Origin: Bryobacterales bacterium
Lineage (GTDB): Bacteria > Acidobacteriota > Terriglobia > Bryobacterales > Bryobacteraceae
DNA length: 33,922 nucleotides
Direction: 5' to 3'
NCBI GenBank assembly: GCA_016789755.1
Contig: JAEUQG010000081.1
Coordinates: 1-33,922, forward strand
The notes below the pieces were generated by a model. That model made no database searches, had not been told where the DNA came from, and saw only the letters and a list, made by a program, of their open reading frames with translations. A program made the position numbers and the translations under genes. Every line of letters begins with the position of its first letter. Within the stretch, counting starts at the first letter, position 1. Shown piece by piece: positions 1 through 7,387 of the stretch.

Positions 1-2
1 AG

Positions 3-1703
3 ACGAATACTGTGTTTCTTGCGGTGGATGAGTGCAATCGAGGTTTGGCGCGGGCTCGGGTACGGGTGCAGAACATCGGCGGCGGATCGCTTACCTATAG
101 TGTGCCGGACACGACAGCGGCATTGGTGGCGCAAACGACGAGCGGTGTTGCACCCTCGTCGATCGAGTTCACGCTGGAGCCGGGACGGACCAACGTGACG
201 CGGCAGTACGGGACGAATCTGTACAGCGGTGCGGCATCGAACGCGGGCACGGCGCTGGCGATCAACCTGGCATCGCCGGATGCGATCAATGTTCCGAATA
301 CGATTCGTGTGTTCATGAACGTGCGGCAGGCCGATCAGCGCGGCGTTGTGTTTCCGCTGGCAACGGGCGTGACGGCAACCGAGGGGCTGCACGACATCCT
401 GGTGGATGAGCAGCGGAACCGTGTGTACATCAGCAATGCGGGGTTGAATCGGATTGAGGTGTTCGATAAGGCGAAGCAGAGGTTTGTCGAACCGATCGAG
501 GTAGGGCAGTTGCCGCACCAGATGGTGTTTGCGGGCGACAAGAAGCATCTTTACGTGGCAAATACGGGCGGTGAGTCGATTTCGATTGTGGATTTGGAGA
601 CGCGGCTGGTGAGCGGGGCGATCCGCTTTCCTGCGCGGCCGCGATCGGGCACGACGAATCCGGTGAGTCCGCAGGCGATTTCGCTGGGTCTTTTCGGATT
701 GCAGATCGCGATGTCGGACGGATCGTTGTGGAAGGTAATCGGAGATGAGGCGACGACGCGTCCGGCGAGCACGGTGGCGCCGTCGCAGATCACGGTGACC
801 GGCAACAACGGGCCGGTGCGGATGATGTCGACGCCGGGGGGCGAGTCGATTGTGACGCTGGCCGGCAATGGCACAGCGTACCTGTACGATTCACTGGCTG
901 ACGGCTACACGAACTCGACGCGGGCCTACACGCAGACGACCATTCTGGGCTACTACGGACCGATGGCGTCGGGCCCGCAGGGCAGCTATCACGCGGTGAA
1001 CAGCTTTATTTTCGGGCCGTCGCTGTCGCCGGTGGGCGGATCGGAGAGTCCGACGGCATCGGGGACGCTGCCGCTGGCGACGCGGCGGAATGTAGCTGCT
1101 CTCGGCGCGATCGATGAGAACCGTTTGCTGCGCTTGACGACTGCGGTGAAGGCGCAGGTGAATTCGACGAGTACGAGCGATGCGCGGCCGACGTTGGAGG
1201 TGCTGGATCTGCGAGACAACTCGGTGACAGCGGTGGGGGCGATTGCGGAGAATCCGGCGCAGTCGCTGTTCGGCAATGTACGGTTGAACGTGCCGCCGCG
1301 GCAAGTGGCGGTGGACCGGGATGGCAACGCGTATGTGTTGACGTTGTCGGGCATGACCGTGGCGCCGATGACTCCGGTGGGCGCATCGCGGCCGCAGATT
1401 GGAGGCGCCGGCGCGGTGACGAATGCGGTGGACGGGACTCGTGTGCTGACGCCGGGAAGCTTCGTGAAAGTATCGGGGAGCAACCTGGCCTCGACGCTGG
1501 TGGCGGAGGATCTGCCCGCTCCTACTGTGTTGGGCGGATCGTGTGTGACGTTTAGCGATACGGCGTTGCCGCTGTTGCGTACATCGTCGAACGAGATTGT
1601 GGCGCAGGTGCCGGAGACTCTGGCTCCGGGAAATTACGTTGCCGTGGTGCGATCGTTGGCGACGGGACAGAAGAGCGATGCCGTTGTGGTGAGCGTGCAA
1701 TAA
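3..1703 (+). CDS. Secreted beta-propeller protein with Ig-like C-terminal module (5' partial)
   Basis: The reading frame is open to the left window edge, so the N-terminus is missing; the GTG at 12 is internal, because the residues around it align with the middle of the next gene's product. YVTN-type propeller blades are visible (for example RVYISNAGLNRIEVFD, then HLYVANTGGESISIVDLE), followed near the end by an Ig-like segment (PGSFVKVSGSNLA ... LGGSCVTFSDTALPLL ... NEIVAQVPETL). This resembles the first half of the Solibacter C-terminal domain (TIGR03437-like). The protein stops about 115 residues earlier than its downstream paralogue, so the second half of that module is absent. It is probably an extracellular or cell-surface binding protein; the ligand is unknown. 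The next gene follows after 10 nt, so the two are likely co-transcribed. Confidence 0.85.
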   Translation, partial: TNTVFLAVDECNRGLARARVRVQNIGGGSLTYSVPDTTAALVAQTTSGVAPSSIEFTLEPGRTNVTRQYGTNLYSGAASNAGTALAINLASPDAINVPNTIRVFMNVRQADQRGVVFPLATGVTATEGLHDILVDEQRNRVYISNAGLNRIEVFDKAKQRFVEPIEVGQLPHQMVFAGDKKHLYVANTGGESISIVDLETRLVSGAIRFPARPRSGTTNPVSPQAISLGLFGLQIAMSDGSLWKVIGDEATTRPASTVAPSQITVTGNNGPVRMMSTPGGESIVTLAGNGTAYLYDSLADGYTNSTRAYTQTTILGYYGPMASGPQGSYHAVNSFIFGPSLSPVGGSESPTASGTLPLATRRNVAALGAIDENRLLRLTTAVKAQVNSTSTSDARPTLEVLDLRDNSVTAVGAIAENPAQSLFGNVRLNVPPRQVAVDRDGNAYVLTLSGMTVAPMTPVGASRPQIGGAGAVTNAVDGTRVLTPGSFVKVSGSNLASTLVAEDLPAPTVLGGSCVTFSDTALPLLRTSSNEIVAQVPETLAPGNYVAVVRSLATGQKSDAVVVSVQ

Positions 1704-1713
1704 GGAGACGGCC

Positions 1714-4700
1714 ATGTGGATTCTGTTTTTGTTTCTGGCGGCCGCCGGATTGCGCGGCGCGACGTTCGGCACAGCGGTTCCCGTGGTGGGCGGCGCGACG
1801 GACATCGTTTTGGACGAAGGGCGCGGGGCGATCTATGTGGTGAATAGCACGCAGGCGCGCATCGATGTGTTCACTACGGCGCAGCGACGTTTGGTGCGGT
1901 CGATTCCGGTAGGGTTGCAACCGCTGTCGGCGGCGTTGTCGCGCAACCGGCAGTATTTGTATGTGACGTCGTACGGCGGATCGTCGTTGGATGTGGTGGA
2001 TCTGGATGCAAACGTGGTGGTTCGGAAAGTCACCTTGCCGGCGGCTCCGGAGGGTGTGGCGGTGGGTGGCGACGAACGTGTCCTGATCACTACGATCGGT
2101 TCGGGAACGAACAATGCGGATAACCGGCTGATGCTGTTCGATCCGTTTGCGGAAGGGACGGATGTGTTGCGGTCGATACCGGTGACACTGCCTGCACCCG
2201 CCGCGCCGGGAACGATCACATCGAGCCGGGTATTCATGAGCACGCGGTCGAACCTGATGGCGAGCGCGGACGGACGGATCATCATCGGACTGAACAATCC
2301 GAATACGACGACGCGGCAGATCTTCGTGTATGAAGCGGCGTCGGGCAGCGTGCTGCGGTCGCGCAGCGTGACCAGCATCTCGAACGTGCTGGCGGTGGCG
2401 CCGGACGGGTCGAAGTTCATGGCCGGATTGAGCCTGTTCGATACGGAGACCCTGGCCATCGTGGCTCAGCAGAATACGGCGAATTCGCTGTATCCGTTCG
2501 AGAACAACGCGAATTTCAACACGCAGCAGAACCAGGGCGGGAGCGTGTTTGCACCGGATGGTACGGTGGTCTATGCGGCGTTCAATATTGCTCCGGTGCA
2601 GACGCCGGCGGCAGCGGCGAACGTGACGCAGTTGCTGCTGAGCGATCCTGACAATCTGCTGATCCAGATGGGGGTGCAGTTGCCGGAGAGTCTTGCCGGG
2701 AACATGACGATCGATGGGCGTGGCGAGAATATTTACGCCTTGTCGCAATCGGGGTTTCTGCATATCCCGATCGGCACGATGTACAACCAACCGGTGGCGA
2801 TCTTGGACAGCCCGGCCGGCGTGTTGTTGAACGATCAATGCGGAGTGAACAATGCGGCGTCGCAATCGCAGGTGCGGGTGCGGAATGCGGGGCGAGGGCA
2901 GATGGCGGTGACGGCATCGGTGATGCAGTCGGGGCCGACGTTCACGTTTCCCATCGGCGGTCAGGCGGGCGGGCAGACTGGGGGAGGAGGAGCGGGCGGC
3001 GGCGCGCCAGGCGTGGTGATTCCGATTGTGCTGCCACCAGGGCAGGGCGGCGTGGGCGGAGGGCAGATCGTCATTCCGGGCACGGGTACAACGACGACGC
3101 AGCAGCAGACTGGCGTGGCGCAGAACGCTCCGCGGGTGACGACGACGCGAACGGATACGGAGACAATTTTTACGTTTGGGTTCAACTCGACGGCAGCGCG
3201 CTCGCTCGGCACGATTGCGCCCACTGATTTCCTGGTGCAATCGCCGCAGGCCATCAACATTCCATATCGTGTGCGGGTATTTCAGAACAATCGCAACGCT
3301 GAAGCGCGGGGATCGCTGGCGACTCCAGCGGTGAGCATTTCCACGGCTGAGGGGTTGAGCGATCTGGTGTTGGATACGGCGCGGGGCAAGGTGTACATTG
3401 CCAACTCAGGACTGAACCGCATTGAAGTGTTCGATACGGAATCGGGTACGTTTCTGGCTCCCGTCAAAGTGGGCCAGTTGCCCCGGTCTCTGGCGATGAC
3501 TCCGAACGGGCGGTTCCTGTATGTGGCCAACACGGGCGGCGAGAGCATCAGCATCATCGATCTGGAGATACGCGAGGTATCGGGGACGGTGAAGTTTCCG
3601 CCCGTGCCGTACAATGCGAGCTTCGCGCTGGTGACGCCGTCGCTGTTGGCGGCAACGCTGGGAGGCGTGCAAGTGGTGATGTCGAGCGGGGCGTTGTGGA
3701 AGATTGTGGGCGATGAGGCGCTGCCTCGCGCAGTGAGCCCGGTGATTGGAACAGCGGCGATCGCCGCGCCACGTACGATTGCTGCGACTCCGGACGGGGA
3801 GTACGCGCTGTTGCTGGGCGGCACCGGGACAGCGTATTTATACGATGCCATGTCGGATGAGTATGTGCTGTCGCAATCGGTGGTGACGACGCCGATTCAA
3901 GGTTACTTCGGGCCGGTGACGGCGGGGCCGCGAGGCGCCTACTTTGTGGTCAATGGGAGAGTGCTGGGCCCGACGCTGACTCCGTTGACTTCGGGGGTGA
4001 CGACGCTGTCGCGGCCGGTTGCCGCAGTGGCGGCGGTGAGCGCGACACAGATTGCGCGGTTTGCGCCACCGTCGATCAGCACGGCCAATGCGGTGGTGCG
4101 GGACACGCCGCAGGTGGAACTGGTGGATGTGGCGACGGGATTGACGCGGTCTGTGAGTCCGATGCTGGAAGGGCCGCTATCGACGCAGGTGGGCACGCAG
4201 CGGGTGAACGTGAACGGGCGGTCGTTGGCTGTGGATTCGGCACGCAATTTGGCGTATGTGCTGACGGTGTCGGGCCTATCGGTGGTTCCGCTCAATGCCG
4301 CTGTTACGGGTGGGGCGGGGGGTGGCGCATCGGCAGCCACCAGCATCAGCAGCAACGGAGTGCTGAGTCTGGCGAGTGGGAAGACGGCGATTGCGCCGGG
4401 CTCTGTTATTTCGATTTATGGGCAGAATCTGGGATCGAGCGGCAGCATGTCTTCGACTCCCATGCCAACGCGGCTGGGAGGCACGTGTGTGACGCTGGAC
4501 GAATCGCCGCTGCCGTTGGCAATGACCAGCACGGGTCAGATCAATGCTTATCTCCCGGAGACGGTGACGGTGGGGCGGCATTCGCTGGTGGTGCGCGCTT
4601 ATGAGCGCAATGCTGCGAGCGCCATGTATTCGCTCACGGTATCGAAGTTTGCGCCGTCCGTGTTTGTGAATGAAACTACGACGCAGGCGGCGGTCTATAA

Positions 4701-5010
4701 GGCGAACGGGTCGGCGGTGACGAACCGGAACAAGGCGAATCGCGATGAAGCGTTGACGATGTATGCCTCTGGTCTGGGTGTGACGAAGGACGGCGTTCCG
4801 GTGGAGGATGTGCAGGTATTCTTCGGCGATCCGCGAATGACGCAATCGGAAGTGATTGTGGACAAGGTGGAACTGGATGCGGCGGCAATGGGAGTGTTCC
4901 GACTGTCCCTGCGTGTGCCGGGGTTCCACACATCAGGCGACAGCCTGCCGGTGACCCTGCGCATCGGGGGAGTGGATAGCCCGGCGGGAGTTACGACGGG
5001 AGTGAATTGA
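1714..5010 (+). CDS. Secreted double beta-propeller protein with TIGR03437-like C-terminal domain
   Basis: 1098 aa. ATG preceded by AAGGAGA (1702-1708). A signal peptide (WILFLFLAAAGLRGA) occupies residues 1-17. A first propeller spans about residues 20-360 (blades such as AIYVVNSTQARIDVF and YLYVTSYGGSSLDVVDL). A Gly/Thr/Gln-rich linker follows at about 414-470. A second propeller at about 545-870 is closely similar to the upstream gene product (KVYIANSGLNRIEVFD, FLYVANTGGESISIIDLE). The C-terminal 210 residues form the full Ig-like Solibacter-type module (IAPGSVISIYGQNLG ... GQINAYLPETV ... EALTMYASGLG). It most likely acts outside the cytoplasm as a binding or scaffold protein; no catalytic motif is seen. 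The gene is a tandem paralogue of its neighbour, probably from duplication, with the glycine-rich linker unique to this copy. Function is unknown. Confidence 0.88.
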   Translation: MWILFLFLAAAGLRGATFGTAVPVVGGATDIVLDEGRGAIYVVNSTQARIDVFTTAQRRLVRSIPVGLQPLSAALSRNRQYLYVTSYGGSSLDVVDLDANVVVRKVTLPAAPEGVAVGGDERVLITTIGSGTNNADNRLMLFDPFAEGTDVLRSIPVTLPAPAAPGTITSSRVFMSTRSNLMASADGRIIIGLNNPNTTTRQIFVYEAASGSVLRSRSVTSISNVLAVAPDGSKFMAGLSLFDTETLAIVAQQNTANSLYPFENNANFNTQQNQGGSVFAPDGTVVYAAFNIAPVQTPAAAANVTQLLLSDPDNLLIQMGVQLPESLAGNMTIDGRGENIYALSQSGFLHIPIGTMYNQPVAILDSPAGVLLNDQCGVNNAASQSQVRVRNAGRGQMAVTASVMQSGPTFTFPIGGQAGGQTGGGGAGGGAPGVVIPIVLPPGQGGVGGGQIVIPGTGTTTTQQQTGVAQNAPRVTTTRTDTETIFTFGFNSTAARSLGTIAPTDFLVQSPQAINIPYRVRVFQNNRNAEARGSLATPAVSISTAEGLSDLVLDTARGKVYIANSGLNRIEVFDTESGTFLAPVKVGQLPRSLAMTPNGRFLYVANTGGESISIIDLEIREVSGTVKFPPVPYNASFALVTPSLLAATLGGVQVVMSSGALWKIVGDEALPRAVSPVIGTAAIAAPRTIAATPDGEYALLLGGTGTAYLYDAMSDEYVLSQSVVTTPIQGYFGPVTAGPRGAYFVVNGRVLGPTLTPLTSGVTTLSRPVAAVAAVSATQIARFAPPSISTANAVVRDTPQVELVDVATGLTRSVSPMLEGPLSTQVGTQRVNVNGRSLAVDSARNLAYVLTVSGLSVVPLNAAVTGGAGGGASAATSISSNGVLSLASGKTAIAPGSVISIYGQNLGSSGSMSSTPMPTRLGGTCVTLDESPLPLAMTSTGQINAYLPETVTVGRHSLVVRAYERNAASAMYSLTVSKFAPSVFVNETTTQAAVYKANGSAVTNRNKANRDEALTMYASGLGVTKDGVPVEDVQVFFGDPRMTQSEVIVDKVELDAAAMGVFRLSLRVPGFHTSGDSLPVTLRIGGVDSPAGVTTGVN

Positions 5011-5066
5011 CGGAAGGCGGGAGACGGAAGACGGGAGATGGAAGACGGAAGACGGAAGCCGGGAGC
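5011..5066 (+). repeat. Heptanucleotide tandem repeat, 8 units (consensus CGGRAGA)
   Basis: Read in steps of seven from the base after the stop codon, the units are CGGAAGG, CGGGAGA, CGGAAGA, CGGGAGA, TGGAAGA, CGGAAGA, CGGAAGC, CGGGAGC. The array fills the whole gap between two convergent genes, and its last base is the first base of the next gene's stop codon (on the complement). All positions but the first of each unit are almost purely purine on the plus strand. No hairpin or T-tract terminator is evident here. Confidence 0.9.
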
Positions 5067-5890
5067 TAGGCTTTTAGCGTTTTGAGATAGGCGCAACTGG
5101 CTTTCATCGCTTCCATGTCCATTTCCACGAAGTAGTTTTTCACGCCGGCCTTCTTGGCGGCGGCGAAGAGCTTCTTCCAATCGATGGCGCCGCTGCCGAC
5201 AGGGACCATTTTCTTTTCCGTGGCGGACCAGTCGGAGAGGTGCATGGAGAGGATGCGGCCGGAGTATTTAGCGATCATCCCGGCGGGGTCGTAGCCGAGC
5301 ATGATGGTGGTGACCTGGAACTGGCCCTGGACCAGCTTGGGGTCGAAGATACGTTGGATTTCGTCGTAAATCAGCTTGCCTTCGAGCATGGCGAACTCAG
5401 TGTTGTGGTTGTGAAAGCCGAGACGTAGTCCGGCCTTCCTGGCCTTTTCGCCGAGCTTGTTCGACTCGTCGGCGGCGCGGGCCCAGTCGGCGAGTTTGGC
5501 ATCGCGAGGCATGCCGAAGGAAGAGATGACCATTTGCTCCAGGCCAAGAGCAACGGCGTATTCGACGCGTTCGTCCATGGAGGAGCGCAGTTCGCGCAGT
5601 GGATAGTGGCAACTGGTGCAACGCAATCCGGCTGCTTGCACGGCTTTTTTGATGTCGGCGGGAGAGCGCGATTCGAGAGCGGTGAAACCGGACTTCTGGT
5701 ATCCCGGCGGGGAGCATGTCTCGATGGTGCGGTAGCCGATCTGTGCGAGCTCCTTGAGCAGGCCACCGAAGTCCTGGGGGATGCGGTCGCGCACCGGGTA
5801 GAGTTGGCAGCCGATGGGCATACCGAGTGGCGCGGCTTCCAGTACAGCGGCGGTGAGCGCGGTGGCGATGAGTTCTCTGCGGGTGATCAT
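5066..5890 (-). CDS. Sugar phosphate isomerase/epimerase family protein (xylose isomerase-like TIM barrel)
   Basis: 274 aa, the usual size for the AP-endonuclease-2/xylose-isomerase-like barrel. Motifs in order: GCQLYPVRD (strand 1), a family-type His motif LGFHNHNTEF, MHLSDW, the VPVGSGAIDW turn and YFVEMD at the last strand; the His, Asp and Glu are the expected metal ligands. The common D-x-G-N/W metal strand is replaced by QVTTIMLGYDP, so one ligand may differ. The N-terminus ITRREL followed by a hydrophobic stretch resembles a Tat signal. The start ATG overlaps the stop of the upstream oxidoreductase gene (ATGA), indicating coupled translation. It probably isomerises or epimerises a sugar or inositol-type substrate together with its Gfo/Idh neighbour; substrate unknown. 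Confidence 0.88.
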   Translation of the reverse strand: MITRRELIATALTAAVLEAAPLGMPIGCQLYPVRDRIPQDFGGLLKELAQIGYRTIETCSPPGYQKSGFTALESRSPADIKKAVQAAGLRCTSCHYPLRELRSSMDERVEYAVALGLEQMVISSFGMPRDAKLADWARAADESNKLGEKARKAGLRLGFHNHNTEFAMLEGKLIYDEIQRIFDPKLVQGQFQVTTIMLGYDPAGMIAKYSGRILSMHLSDWSATEKKMVPVGSGAIDWKKLFAAAKKAGVKNYFVEMDMEAMKASCAYLKTLKA

Positions 5891-7347
5891 ATGGTCTTAG
5901 GGTCCCATCCTTTGCGGTATTCGCGTGTGAGATAGCGGTTGGCTTCTTCGGAGTTGGTGCACTTGCGGGCGACAGGGTCCCAGCGGAGTTTCTGTTGTGT
6001 GCGCAGTGCGACAGCGTAGAGATTCGCCGCTTCGGAAATGCCTTCCGCGGAAAGGAAACTGCCGGGGGACTGAGGCGCTCCTTTGCAGGCGGCGACCCAT
6101 TGTTCCAAGCCGGGCGAGAGCTGGTCGCGCTCACGGCGGGGGCGCTGGGGAGGCGGATCGGGTTGCTTTTCGGAGAGCAGGCGCGGGTTTTCGACGCGGA
6201 ATCCGGCAAGGATCTTGCCTTTGTCTCCGACGAACATCATGCCTTCGGCGGGGAGATCTTTGTCTTCGCGCTCGAGTTCTTCGGGGACAGGGGGGCGCAT
6301 CCCGCCTTCGTGCCAGACGAGGTCGCAAGTGGGGTATTTGAAGCGAACGACGCTGGCATCGGGGAAGGAGTGAGTGTTCTTGCCACGGGCGATGACATCG
6401 CCGTCGAAGGAGACGTGACGGCTGAGGTGCGGCTCAATGATCGATGGGCCGGAGAGGCCGAGGGCGCGGAACACAGTCCAGAGGCTGTAGTGGCCCATGT
6501 CGGCCATGGAGCCGCCGCCGAAGTCGAACCAGCCGCGGAAGACCATGTGAGTGTAGTTGGGATGGTAGGGGCGGTCTGCTTCGGGGCCGAGCCAGAGATC
6601 CCAGTGGAAGCCATCGGGAACAGGCGGGCGATCTTTGGGGATGTCGGGGAACTGCGGCCAGACGGGGCGGTTGGTCCAATTGTGAACTTCGCGGAGCTTG
6701 CCGATGGCGCCGTTGCCGATCCAGGCCATCACTTTTTCCATGGAGCCATTGGAATCCCAGGGCATGAAGTGAGTGGCGACGCCGCTGGCCTTCGCTTCAG
6801 CGATGACCATGCGCGCTTCTTCCAACCGGTTGGCGATGGGCTTGTGGACGATGACATGCTTGCGTCGCTTCATGGCGGCGATAGCGGCGACGCCGTGAAG
6901 ATGATCGGGTGTCATGATCTTCACGGAGTCAAGATCTTTTTGCTTTTCCAGCAATTCGCGGAAGTCAGTAAAGGCGGCGCAGTCCTTGTTTCCGTACCAG
7001 GTATCGGTGAGATCCTTGCCGGCGAGCAGGCCGCCGGGAATGACGTTGTCCGTGCCGGCGCGCCAGCCGGGCTTCTTCAGTCCGGCACGTAACGACTGCA
7101 GCAGGCCGGTGGTTGACCAGTCGCGATAGCCGGTGGCGTTGATGCAGGGATCGCAAACGGCGACGATGCGAAGCTTGGCTGAGGCGAGCAGTGGGAGCAT
7201 CTCGCGAAGCCCCTGTGTGCCCGTTCCGATGCAGGCGAGGGTGACTTTGTCGCTGGGCGGGACGAAGGGAGCGCCGAGGACGTGGCGCGGCACGATGGTG
7301 AAGGCGGACGCGGCGAGGAAGCCTCGCCGGGTGGCGGTGCTGTTCAT
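5887..7347 (-). CDS. Gfo/Idh/MocA family oxidoreductase, Tat-type N-terminus
   Basis: 486 aa from ATG 7347. The longer open frame upstream of this ATG lies in the gap and in the preceding gene and is not family-like. A twin-arginine signal (ATRRGFLAASAFTIV) precedes the Rossmann fold (VTLACIGTGTQG, about residues 31-45) for NAD(P). The cofactor-domain lysine lies in HVIVHKPIAN, where most family members read E-K-P; here it is H-K-P. The C-terminal half carries the GGGSMADMGHY segment usual for these proteins. The family oxidises or interconverts sugars and cyclitols with bound NAD(P). The Tat-type leader suggests export of a folded, cofactor-loaded enzyme, as known for glucose-fructose oxidoreductase. 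It sits 40 nt downstream of the SelA-like gene and overlaps the isomerase gene by 4 nt. Confidence 0.9.
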   Translation of the reverse strand: MNSTATRRGFLAASAFTIVPRHVLGAPFVPPSDKVTLACIGTGTQGLREMLPLLASAKLRIVAVCDPCINATGYRDWSTTGLLQSLRAGLKKPGWRAGTDNVIPGGLLAGKDLTDTWYGNKDCAAFTDFRELLEKQKDLDSVKIMTPDHLHGVAAIAAMKRRKHVIVHKPIANRLEEARMVIAEAKASGVATHFMPWDSNGSMEKVMAWIGNGAIGKLREVHNWTNRPVWPQFPDIPKDRPPVPDGFHWDLWLGPEADRPYHPNYTHMVFRGWFDFGGGSMADMGHYSLWTVFRALGLSGPSIIEPHLSRHVSFDGDVIARGKNTHSFPDASVVRFKYPTCDLVWHEGGMRPPVPEELEREDKDLPAEGMMFVGDKGKILAGFRVENPRLLSEKQPDPPPQRPRRERDQLSPGLEQWVAACKGAPQSPGSFLSAEGISEAANLYAVALRTQQKLRWDPVARKCTNSEEANRYLTREYRKGWDPKTI

Positions 7348-7354
7348 TGCCTGC

Positions 7355-7381
7355 AATATAACACCGCGCGGCGCGGAACAA
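7355..7381 (-). promoter_or_regulatory. Candidate extended -10 promoter with GC dyad in the spacer
   Basis: On the minus strand the gap before the oxidoreductase gene reads TTGTTC (7381-7376), 15 nt, then TGTTATATT, a good extended -10 (TGn plus TATATT, 7360-7355). The expected transcript start falls at or within a base or two of the ATG at 7347, implying a leaderless or near-leaderless mRNA. The spacer contains the dyad CCGCGC-g-GCGCGG (7364-7376), a possible operator. Prediction by eye only. Confidence 0.35.
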
Positions 7382-7387
7382 TAGCGT

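Noticed and set aside
1552..3240. 562-codon open frame on the minus strand under the propeller genes
   Set aside because: Its product is Arg/His/Pro-rich without domains, while the plus strand encodes clear propeller repeats there. It is a high-GC antisense shadow.
5995..7092. 365-codon plus-strand frame opposite the Gfo/Idh gene
   Set aside because: No start context and low-complexity composition; the minus-strand protein is a clear family member.
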